DNA from: Maribacter luteus
GTDB lineage: Bacteria; Bacteroidota; Bacteroidia; Flavobacteriales; Flavobacteriaceae
Assembly: GCF_009674825.1 (NCBI RefSeq)
Contig: NZ_WKJH01000002.1
Span: 372,001-436,000, forward strand
Reading direction: 5' to 3'
Length of the DNA stretch: 64,000 nt
The notes under the pieces are model-generated. The model ran no database searches and was not told where the DNA came from. It worked only from the letters and a program-made list of their open reading frames with translations. Both the position numbers and the translations under genes were made by a program. This document shows, one piece after another, positions 52,930 through 59,835 of the stretch (positions are counted from its first letter, which is position 1; the number at the start of each line of letters is the position of its first letter).

Positions 52930-54021
52930 TCAATATTCCAATTTGGATTGCAACAGAACAAATTCATTTATATTGGCCATATCAATTGCGCCCAACAAAA
53001 CGCCATTATGGTTTACCACAGGAAAAAAGTATTCCTTGTGAACCTCAACAGACCGCAATACCTCTTTAAGTGGTGTATGCCCATATATTTCCTTGAAGGA
53101 AGTTTTCATGATTGTCCTTACTTCCAAAGTCCTATTTTTTGAATTTTTAATGATATCGGCATTTTTCAAAATTCCTACGGGTTTACCTGCGTTGACAACA
53201 ACGAAATCCTTTTCCGTACCTGAAAGGATCAGCTCAACCACCTTTTCCATGGTATCCTCGGGATGTAAAAGGTTAATATCAGTCAACATGGCTTCTTTTA
53301 CGATATGCCCTCTTAAAAGTTCTGATTGTTGTACCATCTTATTTTCCCCATAAGCCCCGATAAAAATGAACAAGGCTATCAAAACCAAGAATGGGTTGAA
53401 GAGCATACCCAATAATAAGAAAACGATAGCGATGGACTGCCCTATACCCGCAGCAATCTGCGTTGCCTTTACCCGATCGGTACTCATCGCAAGTAAAGCC
53501 CTTAGTACACGTCCGCCATCCATAGGAAATGCGGGGATAAGATTAAAGACCACCAGTGCTGAATTTGCCAAAAAAAGGTAGAATAAAAAATTACCCAAGG
53601 TTAGTTTACTGAGCTCTTGGAGCAATTCAACGATATGCAATCTCAATAGTCCGTGAACGGGAATTGAAAAATATAGAATCCCGGCTATGATCAAATTCAC
53701 CATTGGACCCGCAATGGCCACTATTAGTTCTTGTCTAGGATTTTCCGGAATCTCATCTAAACTGGCAACTCCGCCAATAGGCAACAAGGTTATCTTCTTG
53801 GTCTTTATCCCAAAACGTTTGGCCATTAACCCATGCCCCAGTTCATGTAGCACCACACAGATAAAAATAACCAACACATAGGCAATATTGAACAAAACGG
53901 ATTCCATATTCCCTCCTCTCTGAATTTCCAAAAAGGCCACCCAAAATAGAATGAACAAAAATGTCCAATGTACCACGATACTAATACCGAATACCTTACC
54001 AAGTTTCAATACTCCTCTCAT
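52930..54021 (-). CDS. site-2 protease (M50) with two CBS domains
   Basis: From the start at 54021 ([14 protein letters not shown]), 363 residues. The zinc motif HELGH sits in a membrane helix, and [16 protein letters not shown] carries the third ligand; two CBS domains follow from about residue 240. An ATG at 54054 lies upstream of the predicted transcription start, and family members usually begin near LKLGKV-GI, so 54021 is preferred. Rip3-like CBS proteases cut membrane-bound anti-sigma factors or sense adenylates. Confidence 0.9.
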   Translation of the reverse strand: MRGVLKLGKVFGISIVVHWTFLFILFWVAFLEIQRGGNMESVLFNIAYVLVIFICVVLHELGHGLMAKRFGIKTKKITLLPIGGVASLDEIPENPRQELIVAIAGPMVNLIIAGILYFSIPVHGLLRLHIVELLQELSKLTLGNFLFYLFLANSALVVFNLIPAFPMDGGRVLRALLAMSTDRVKATQIAAGIGQSIAIVFLLLGMLFNPFLVLIALFIFIGAYGENKMVQQSELLRGHIVKEAMLTDINLLHPEDTMEKVVELILSGTEKDFVVVNAGKPVGILKNADIIKNSKNRTLEVRTIMKTSFKEIYGHTPLKEVLRSVEVHKEYFFPVVNHNGVLLGAIDMANINEFVLLQSKLEY

Positions 54022-54041
54022 TTCTCCTTTTTTAAGATGGA

Positions 54042-54084
54042 TTAAGATATCCATATCACCATAAATCCGGAATGATATGAATCA
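54042..54084 (-). promoter_or_regulatory. FNR-type promoter of the site-2 protease
   Basis: TGATATGAATCA at 54073-54084; weak -7-like box TATCTTAA (complement of 54042-54049) centred 33 bp away. Confidence 0.6.
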
Positions 54085-54136
54085 GCAATACAACTTAGTA
54101 AGGCCTTGACACCAAATACCTTCGAAGCCCAACAAC

Positions 54137-54179
54137 TGATAAGCATCATTGTGAAAAACATAAAATGCCAAGAACTTTG
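54137..54179 (+). promoter_or_regulatory. FNR-type promoter of pfkB
   Basis: TGATAAGCATCA at 54137-54148; -7-like box GAACTTTG (54172-54179) centred 33 bp away. Confidence 0.7.
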
Positions 54180-54246
54180 ATTCATGCCCAGGAACTTTTA
54201 ACCCTATCATCCTCATATAAAAAAATGACATTAAAATTTATATCAA

Positions 54247-55194
54247 ATGCAAAAGACCATCACCTTGACGATGAATCCTGTTGTTGACAAGGACACCCAT
54301 GTCGCCGGTATAGTACCCAATAAAAAACTCCGTTGTGCCACCCCCAACTATTATGCAGGTGGAGGTGGCATCAATGTTTCCCGCGCCTTGAAAAAACTTG
54401 GTGGCCAGTCGCTTTGCATGTACTTGGCGGGCGGACCACCAGGCACCCATTTACAACAATTGGTTACCGAGGAACATATGGCACAAAAGGTTATACCTAT
54501 TGAAGGTTGGACACGCGAAAACTTATCCGTTACCGACACCAACACCCAATTACAATATAGGTTCGGGGTTCCCGGCCCAAAAGTCAAAGAAGAAGAATTA
54601 CAAGAGGTACTCACCTATTTGGAAGAAACTTTGGCTACTGATGATTTTATGATCGTTAGTGGTAAACTACCCCAAGATGTGGCTCCCGATTTTTATGTTG
54701 AAATATCTAAAATCACTGACAGGAAAAATGCGAAATTCATTCTGGACACCTCTGGTACCGCCTTGCTTCCCAGTATGCGATCGAACATATATTTAATGAA
54801 ACCCAATTTGGGGGAACTTAGTACCATTATGGGCATCACCTCTATAGCTGCCACGGAACTTGAAACCCTTGCCAAAAAATTCCTGAAAACATTCCAATGT
54901 AAGATCCTCGTGGTATCTTTAGGTGCCAAAGGGGCTTTTTGGGCCCATAAGGATAGTTTTGAACATATACCCGCACCAACAGTACTACAAAAAAGCACAA
55001 TTGGGGCAGGAGACAGTATGGTCGCGGGCATGGTACTTTACCTTACTTTGGGAAAACCGCTAAGCGAGGCCATTAAATATGGTGTAGCCTGTGGTACGGC
55101 CGCCACTTTGCACCCTGGAACACAACTCTGTACCAAAAAAGATGCGGACCGACTCTTTGAATGGGTAAAACACCATTCTGTTAAAAAAGAATAA
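54247..55194 (+). CDS. pfkB: 6-phosphofructokinase II (PfkB family)
   Basis: The 315-residue kinase has the ribokinase-fold motifs GGGGINVSRALKKLGG and GAGDSMVAGM, and the KLRC segment found in E. coli PfkB. It phosphorylates fructose 6-phosphate in the cytoplasm; a tagatose or 1-phosphofructokinase role cannot be excluded. Its FNR-type promoter suggests more glycolytic flux under low oxygen. M. tuberculosis also has a pfkB (Rv2029c) in its dormancy regulon. Confidence 0.85.
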   Translation: MQKTITLTMNPVVDKDTHVAGIVPNKKLRCATPNYYAGGGGINVSRALKKLGGQSLCMYLAGGPPGTHLQQLVTEEHMAQKVIPIEGWTRENLSVTDTNTQLQYRFGVPGPKVKEEELQEVLTYLEETLATDDFMIVSGKLPQDVAPDFYVEISKITDRKNAKFILDTSGTALLPSMRSNIYLMKPNLGELSTIMGITSIAATELETLAKKFLKTFQCKILVVSLGAKGAFWAHKDSFEHIPAPTVLQKSTIGAGDSMVAGMVLYLTLGKPLSEAIKYGVACGTAATLHPGTQLCTKKDADRLFEWVKHHSVKKE

Positions 55195-55206
55195 AAACCT
55201 CCAAAC

Positions 55207-55249
55207 TGACCTAGGTCATTTCCAGTACGTTACATATACTTTACTTTAG
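55207..55249 (+). promoter_or_regulatory. FNR-type promoter of small RNA 1
   Basis: The perfect palindrome TGACCTAGGTCA (55207-55218) is centred 33 bp from the -7-like box TACTTTAG (55242-55249). Confidence 0.8.
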
Positions 55250-55253
55250 CCCC

Positions 55254-55470
55254 AAGTTTAAAAGAGAGTTAGTTCATTGACAAGGAAATCGGGTCTTTTT
55301 CGGGGGGAATTTAAGACCCTTAAAAAAAAGGAGAGGCAAAACATTTGATAGACCATTTGAATCCTAATAGGGGTTTAGAAATAAATTTTAAAGAGGGTCA
55401 GTGTAAGTGTAGATCAAATAAGAAAGCATCTTCTGAGGAACCGGGGCATTTAGGTGTTCCGGTTCTTTTT
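55254..55470 (+). ncRNA. candidate small RNA 1, about 217 nt, FNR-type promoter
   Basis: The unit starts about 5 nt after the -7 box and ends in a T run. It holds no ATG. A 5' stem GGGTCTT/AAGACCC follows AGTTCATTGA (55271-55280). GGTCAGTGT is at 55396-55404, then AGCATCTTC and the terminator. The same blocks in the same order occur in small RNA 2. The transcription start is inferred from the promoter, not measured. Confidence 0.72.
55438..55470 (+). terminator. terminator of small RNA 1
   Basis: Stem GAACCGG (55438-55444) / CCGGTTC (55459-55465), then TTTTT. Confidence 0.85.
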
Positions 55471-55491
55471 CCTTAAAAAAAAGTATCAAAC

Positions 55492-55534
55492 TGATACAGA
55501 TCATTTCAAAACGTAATTGAACAGTTTACTTTTG
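55492..55534 (+). promoter_or_regulatory. FNR-type promoter of small RNA 2
   Basis: TGATACAGATCA (55492-55503) is centred 33 bp from a perfect -7 box TACTTTTG (55527-55534). Confidence 0.82.
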
Positions 55535-55538
55535 TCAA

Positions 55539-55749
55539 AGAATAAGTTCATTGAAAATAAAATTTGGGTTTTTGGGTCGTGGGGATACGAAAATCCAACA
55601 TAAAAGAAGAGTTTTTTGCGTAGCGATAGACTATTAGAACCATGAAAAGATTTAGGTTTAAATTTCAGTAAAGGTCAGTGTTAGGAAAAAATCGATACAA
55701 AAAAACATCTTCAAGGAATCCGGGATATTTGGGTATTCCGGATTCTTTT
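55539..55749 (+). ncRNA. candidate small RNA 2, about 211 nt, paralogue of small RNA 1
   Basis: It shares AGTTCATTGA (55545-55554), GATAGAC-(C/T)-ATT, GGTCAGTGT (55673-55681), CATCTTC and the terminator architecture with small RNA 1. The 5' stem is TTGGGTTTT/AAAATCCAA (one G-U pair) with an inner TCGT/ACGA stem: same place, different bases. Only a 9-codon frame is present (55642-55671) and it is not shared with RNA 1. Confidence 0.72.
55716..55749 (+). terminator. terminator of small RNA 2
   Basis: Stem GAATCCGG (55716-55723) / CCGGATTC (55738-55745), then TTTT. Relative to RNA 1 both sides of the stem have changed together. Confidence 0.85.
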
Positions 55750-55933
55750 AAAAAAACGATCATCAATATCGTAAGATAAAGATGGTCATAGTAGGGATGA
55801 GAATGAAATTGAGCTGTTGACAATCGCTTAGGCCATTTTAGCGATAAAGTGATTTAACAGGTTGAAGAACAGTATTGATGAATTCAAGTTCTCTATGGAA
55901 GAACAGGTAAACATAATGTTTACCTGTTTTTTT
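55750..55933 (+). ncRNA. possible third non-coding transcript
   Basis: No open frame of note. It ends in a very strong terminator. It contains TTAGGCCAT (near 55829) followed by ATAAAGTGAT, both of which recur in altered form in the next unit. No clear -7 box or FNR-type site was found, so it may be made by read-through or another sigma factor. Confidence 0.4.
55902..55933 (+). terminator. strong intrinsic terminator
   Basis: AACAGGTAAACA and TGTTTACCTGTT form an exact 12-bp stem with a 3-base loop, then a run of T. Confidence 0.9.
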
Positions 55934-56115
55934 CTCTTTGACACTAATCATTAAGACCGCTAAGTAGTGATGTCTTAGCAGCTATAGAGTGATGTCACTT
56001 GAAAATCTTGGGTTAAAACCCCAAGGACATGTATTATGTTTCAGTTAGGCTATCGGCCAAAAATAAAGTGATATCAGAAAAGGACTGGCGTGTTTCGATA
56101 TACCAGTCTTTTTTT
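55934..56115 (+). ncRNA. possible fourth non-coding transcript or structured leader
   Basis: It contains stems CTTGGG/CCCAAG (56007-56025) and CTAAG/CTTAG (near 55961-55978), the shared TTAGGCTAT...ATAAAGTGAT block, and a closing terminator 10 bp before the next start codon. GTGAT occurs at 55967, 55989 and 56068. It could be a riboswitch-like leader of the gene at 56126 or a separate RNA. Confidence 0.4.
56083..56115 (+). terminator. terminator directly before the DUF998-like gene
   Basis: GACTGG (56083-56088) and CCAGTC (56103-56108) followed by seven T. It lies 10 bp upstream of the ATG at 56126. Confidence 0.78.
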
Positions 56116-56125
56116 ATGTGAAAAA

Positions 56126-56788
56126 ATGAACCAAAAAACCAATCATAAAACAAAGATCGGTATACCGGCACTGACCCCTTTGATAGGGATTGGCGTTTTC
56201 GTCATCTGTTATGTTCTGGCTACATTAAATTACCCTGGTGGCAATTGGAGTTCACCCGATCATGAAAGTTTTAGCATATGGCATAATTACTTATGTGATC
56301 TATTGGATAGCCAAGCTATAAATGGCGAAGAAAATTCAGCTAGACCCTATGCTATATCAGCCTTATTGGCTTTATGTCTTGGTTTATTCACATTATGGAT
56401 TCGTCTACCTGCGTTGTTCATAAGAAAAAGCCCGAACCTACGAGTAATGAAGGTATCTGGCCTATTGGCCTTAGCCACGATATTTTTCTTGGCCTTGGGC
56501 AGCCATGATACCATTGTTAGAATAGCCGGTTTTTTTGGTGTTATTGCCTTTACCTCAACTTTAATCGAACTTTTTAAGGCGGGTTACGGCAAAATTTTCT
56601 TTCTAGGCCTAATTTGTCTTTTTGTCTTTCTTACGAACTACTACATTTATGAGTCCGGCAGATATATTTCTTGGCTACCGGTTATCCAAAAAATCACATT
56701 CGTCCTTTACATTATTTGGTTTATTGGACTAGATCTTATACTATACCGAACACCAAAGTGCATGGCCAAAAACAATCGGTCTTATTGA
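56126..56788 (+). CDS. six-helix membrane protein, DUF998-like
   Basis: The ATG at 56126 gives 220 residues; a GTG at 56090 would start inside the terminator stem and is rejected. About six helices. The first periplasmic loop YPGGNWSSPDHESFSIWHNYLCDL has the Trp-His-Asn-Tyr pattern seen in DUF998-type proteins. Function unknown. How it is transcribed past the terminator is unclear; read-through or antitermination may apply. Confidence 0.72.
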   Translation: MNQKTNHKTKIGIPALTPLIGIGVFVICYVLATLNYPGGNWSSPDHESFSIWHNYLCDLLDSQAINGEENSARPYAISALLALCLGLFTLWIRLPALFIRKSPNLRVMKVSGLLALATIFFLALGSHDTIVRIAGFFGVIAFTSTLIELFKAGYGKIFFLGLICLFVFLTNYYIYESGRYISWLPVIQKITFVLYIIWFIGLDLILYRTPKCMAKNNRSY

Positions 56789-56791
56789 ACC

Positions 56792-56834
56792 TGACATACA
56801 TCATGTAAATTGAATGGCATTCCCATTAATTTTG
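56792..56834 (+). promoter_or_regulatory. FNR-type promoter of the USP gene at 56855
   Basis: TGACATACATCA (56792-56803) is centred 33 bp from a perfect -7 box TAATTTTG (56827-56834). The leader is short, about 15 nt. Confidence 0.82.
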
Positions 56835-56854
56835 ATGAATAAATAGATTGATAG

Positions 56855-57664
56855 ATGTTGAAAATCCTACTTCCCACCGACTTCTCTGCCAATGCCCAAA
56901 AGGCGATTGACTATGCGTTTCAGTTATTCAAAAAGGAAGAATGTACATTTTACGTGCTGCATGCCTATCATGATGCCCCATCGGCCCCTAAAAGCCGAAC
57001 CGACCTGGAAAAGGAACTGGAGCAATTGGTCGAGAACATGCGTATAAACGAACAGCATCCGAAACACCGTTTTAAATCTGTTTTTATGGTCGACTCCGTT
57101 GTGAACGCCTTGAACGTTACTGCGATCGACAACGCCATTGATTATATTTTTATGGGCACCAAAGGTTCAACTTCCCTTATGAATGTTTTCATGGGAAGTA
57201 ATACCGTTAGGGCCATTAAACAGGTACACGCCTGCCCGATCATAGCCATTCCTTTAGATTTTGATAATACCACGCCAAAACAAATAGCTTTTGCGAACAA
57301 TTTTAGACATCGCTTTATCCCTGAGGAATTATCTCCCTTAATAAAAATGGCGAAACTATGGAATGCTACAGTATCCATTATCCATATATACTCGAAGAAA
57401 GAACTCGATGAAGACCAAAAACTGAACAAAGAAGTGCTAATAAACATCTTGAAGGAAATAAAAACGGTTTTCCATGAGGTTCAAATGGATGTCTCTGTTA
57501 CATCCTCTTTGGTCAGGTTCGAAAAAGAGCATTCAAAAATGGATATGGTGGCCTTACTAAAGACAAAACACGGTTTCCTACATAAATTATTGAGCGAACC
57601 GGTAATTCGCAAGATCGTATTCAATACAGAAGTCCCATTTATGGTATTTCCGCAAAGTAGCTAG
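56855..57664 (+). CDS. universal stress protein
   Basis: The 269-residue protein has an N-terminal Usp domain with ATP motif GTKGSTSLMNVFMGS and a degenerate second domain. It is more distant from the other three USPs in the window. It converges on the small HMA-like gene with 4 bp between the stop codons. Confidence 0.9.
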   Translation: MLKILLPTDFSANAQKAIDYAFQLFKKEECTFYVLHAYHDAPSAPKSRTDLEKELEQLVENMRINEQHPKHRFKSVFMVDSVVNALNVTAIDNAIDYIFMGTKGSTSLMNVFMGSNTVRAIKQVHACPIIAIPLDFDNTTPKQIAFANNFRHRFIPEELSPLIKMAKLWNATVSIIHIYSKKELDEDQKLNKEVLINILKEIKTVFHEVQMDVSVTSSLVRFEKEHSKMDMVALLKTKHGFLHKLLSEPVIRKIVFNTEVPFMVFPQSS

Positions 57665-57668
57665 TTCT

Positions 57669-57935
57669 TTAAAACGCCGTGGTGTACATAGAATCTTGCT
57701 CGCTCCTCAAAGGAGGTGAAGTCGGTGCAGTAAAGGATTGAATAGGGAACCCTATACGGGCCATTTCTTGTTTTACATTGTTCAATCCCATGGAATCTAT
57801 ATATAGAAAATTCAACATCCCATTTTCTACATCTATATCGATAACACAGATGTCCATTATCCTACTAAGATTTCTTAAGATTGTGTTTTTACCTTTCTCA
57901 CATTTTAGGTTTTTGATATTTGCCAAAGCTTTCAT
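57669..57935 (-). CDS. small HMA-like protein with one metal-site Cys
   Basis: The start at 57935 gives 88 residues; the longer frame to 57962 would begin inside the -7 box. The fold resembles a heavy-metal-associated domain (IKNLKCEKGKNTILRNL...MLNFLYID...VKQEMARIGFPI), but the second Cys of C-x2-C is Gly. A polar tail of about 20 residues follows. Metal binding is uncertain. Confidence 0.65.
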   Translation of the reverse strand: MKALANIKNLKCEKGKNTILRNLSRIMDICVIDIDVENGMLNFLYIDSMGLNNVKQEMARIGFPIQSFTAPTSPPLRSEQDSMYTTAF

Positions 57936-57958
57936 TGATATGTTTTTAGGGTTCAAAA

Positions 57959-58001
57959 ACAATATAACATAGCAGGTTATCCATGAAAATGACCTACGTC
58001 A
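57959..58001 (-). promoter_or_regulatory. FNR-type promoter of the HMA-like gene
   Basis: TGACCTACGTCA (57990-58001) is centred 33 bp from the -7-like box TATATTGT (complement of 57959-57966). Confidence 0.7.
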
Positions 58002-58059
58002 TTCTTGTGAAAAAAAAAGTGGAAATATGATAATCTTAACAGAAAACCATTTTACATTC

Positions 58060-58350
58060 CTAGCCCAGCATAAAGTCCGGACAAAATATGGGCAATATGA
58101 AAAACACGAACAAGAAGAACAGGAATGCCCAAAGTACCCCCATTAAAAGCGGATACAAAATAATTCCACCTTTAACTTTCGGGTTAAGTGAATGTGCGAT
58201 CAAACCGTGGATTCCCATACTTAAAAAAGTAAAAATCAACCCAGAGGAAATAATCAAAAACACATTGGTCTGTGTTTCCCTAATACCGTAAAGATAAAAT
58301 CCCAACCCTAAAGCCACAATGATCAAAATACTATAAACCCTTTTAGACAT
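58060..58350 (-). CDS. small three-helix membrane protein, 96 aa
   Basis: Three hydrophobic helices (about residues 5-22, 29-52, 62-88) with a short positive start. No known family. It starts 11 bp after the USP gene at 58362 and is therefore in the same FNR-type unit. Confidence 0.7.
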   Translation of the reverse strand: MSKRVYSILIIVALGLGFYLYGIRETQTNVFLIISSGLIFTFLSMGIHGLIAHSLNPKVKGGIILYPLLMGVLWAFLFFLFVFFILPIFCPDFMLG

Positions 58351-58361
58351 GGTGATGAATT

Positions 58362-59237
58362 TTACAATGCTTTTTTAAAATAAAATAGTTGATGGTTGCT
58401 TCCCCTCATACTCAATAGAGGTACCTTACCATAAGATTCCATTTTTTTAACCAAGTCCTGACCGAACCATTTTTTAACAAAACCTACCTTTTCCCTCTCT
58501 AGCATCACCACCAAATCGGCATTGGTTTTTCCGAGGTAAATTCTAAGGGATTCAAAAATATTCTCGGAATAAAGGACTTCAAAATCCATATCCCCGTATG
58601 TCACTTTCTCCTGTAGCATTTCCTTGAACCACTCCATCTGTGTTTCACCTTTGCTCTCTGCTTTTGCTGCAATATGGACCACCTTGATTTCGGCCTTAAA
58701 CCGTTCGGCCATTTCGGCAAGCTTACGTATCGCATATACATCCTCCTCTTCATAAGCCGTTGCATAAACAATAGTTTTGGGCAACCTATAACTTGTTCCT
58801 GCGGGAATGGAAAGTACTGGACAAGGGGCCTTCTCTATCAGTTGTTTTGTGGTACTTCCCATAAGTATTTCCCGAAAGGCACTTCCGCCTTTCATTCCCA
58901 TTACGATCAAATAGGCATGCCATTCAGAAGCTACGGCCATAATCCCTTTAATCACTGAATTACTTTCTACGGGCTCTAATTGTACATTTGGTTTTTCGTA
59001 CCCTCTTCCCAAATGCTCTTCACAAAATGCCTCTAACTTGGAACGGTGCATCTTATGGGCATTTTCCTCTAGATGGGGAAAAGGTTCATCCAACCCCTCT
59101 GTACCAAGTACGGTAGGGTAATCGAAAACATGGGCAACCACTAAACGGGTTCCCATATGAATCGACATATTATAGGCATATTTTAAGGCAGCCACTGAAT
59201 TGGTCGAATAATCGGTAACGTATAGGATAGTTTTCAA
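58362..59237 (-). CDS. universal stress protein, two-domain (TTG start)
   Basis: The 291-residue protein starts at a TTG codon; MKTILYVTDYS aligns with the ATG-started paralogue at 50259. The first domain has the ATP motif GMKGGSAFREILMGS, the second is degenerate. Shared features with 50259 (APCPVLSIP, MEWFKEML, LEREKVG) show duplication inside the island. Confidence 0.9.
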   Translation of the reverse strand: MKTILYVTDYSTNSVAALKYAYNMSIHMGTRLVVAHVFDYPTVLGTEGLDEPFPHLEENAHKMHRSKLEAFCEEHLGRGYEKPNVQLEPVESNSVIKGIMAVASEWHAYLIVMGMKGGSAFREILMGSTTKQLIEKAPCPVLSIPAGTSYRLPKTIVYATAYEEEDVYAIRKLAEMAERFKAEIKVVHIAAKAESKGETQMEWFKEMLQEKVTYGDMDFEVLYSENIFESLRIYLGKTNADLVVMLEREKVGFVKKWFGQDLVKKMESYGKVPLLSMRGSNHQLFYFKKAL

Positions 59238-59262
59238 TGTAATGCTATGTTTTGGTTTAAAC

Positions 59263-59305
59263 CAAAGCTACATAGCCCACTTCTTTTTGCCAATGATCTA
59301 CATCA
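59263..59305 (-). promoter_or_regulatory. FNR-type promoter of the USP gene at 58362
   Basis: TGATCTACATCA (59294-59305) is centred 33 bp from a perfect -7 box TAGCTTTG (complement of 59263-59270). Confidence 0.82.
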
Positions 59306-59367
59306 TGGGCTCACCATGCCAAAAGCTTAGAAAACATGACTTTAACCCCACTAATTTCGTATGGGCA

Positions 59368-59410
59368 TGATCTAAATCATTCGAATTCATATCTAGGTCA
59401 TTTAGCTTTG
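59368..59410 (+). promoter_or_regulatory. FNR-type promoter of the AhpD-ftsH unit
   Basis: TGATCTAAATCA (59368-59379) is centred 33 bp from a perfect -7 box TAGCTTTG (59403-59410). An extra half-site TAGGTCA stands at 59394-59400. Confidence 0.82.
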
Positions 59411-59469
59411 ATATTCCCAAAATGATAGAATGTATTCTAAAAACCAATTATAATCTAAATTCTAAGAAA

Positions 59470-59835
59470 ATGTTACAGGATTATTCAAAAAAATTCAACG
59501 ATTTAAACGAAAAAATGAAAGAATTGGGCATTGAAATACCCGATACCATGAAAGGCTTTTCAGATTTACACCATGCCAGTATTGCCGATGGTGCCCTTTC
59601 TTCAAAAACCAAGGAATTGATAGCCTTGGGCATTGCCATAACCGTACGTTGTGAAGGTTGTATTGCCTGCCATGTACATGACTCTTTACAAGCTGGGGCA
59701 AAATCTGAGGAAATCATGGAAACTATCGGTGTAGCCGTTCTTATGGGCGGCGGACCATCAGTGGTTTATGGATGTGAAGCCATGGATGCCCTAAAACAAT
59801 TCGGAATACTTGAGGAAAATGAAGCAACCTTCTAA
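59470..59835 (+). CDS. carboxymuconolactone decarboxylase/AhpD-like protein
   Basis: The start at 59470 (MLQDYSKKFNDLNEKM) gives 121 residues and a ~50-nt leader; an ATG at 59422 would be almost at the transcription start. The redox motif CEGCIACHVHDSLQAGA matches AhpD-like peroxidase-partner proteins, with a C-x2-C pair. It probably reduces peroxides or disulfides. It overlaps ftsH by 17 bases. Confidence 0.88.
   Translation: MLQDYSKKFNDLNEKMKELGIEIPDTMKGFSDLHHASIADGALSSKTKELIALGIAITVRCEGCIACHVHDSLQAGAKSEEIMETIGVAVLMGGGPSVVYGCEAMDALKQFGILEENEATF

Noticed and set aside
55642-55671. Nine-codon frame in small RNA 2 (MKRFRFKFQ)
   Set aside because: Not present in small RNA 1, so not conserved between the paralogues.
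56090-56125. GTG start extending the DUF998-like protein by 12 residues
   Set aside because: The codon lies inside a terminator stem-loop; the ATG at 56126 is better placed.
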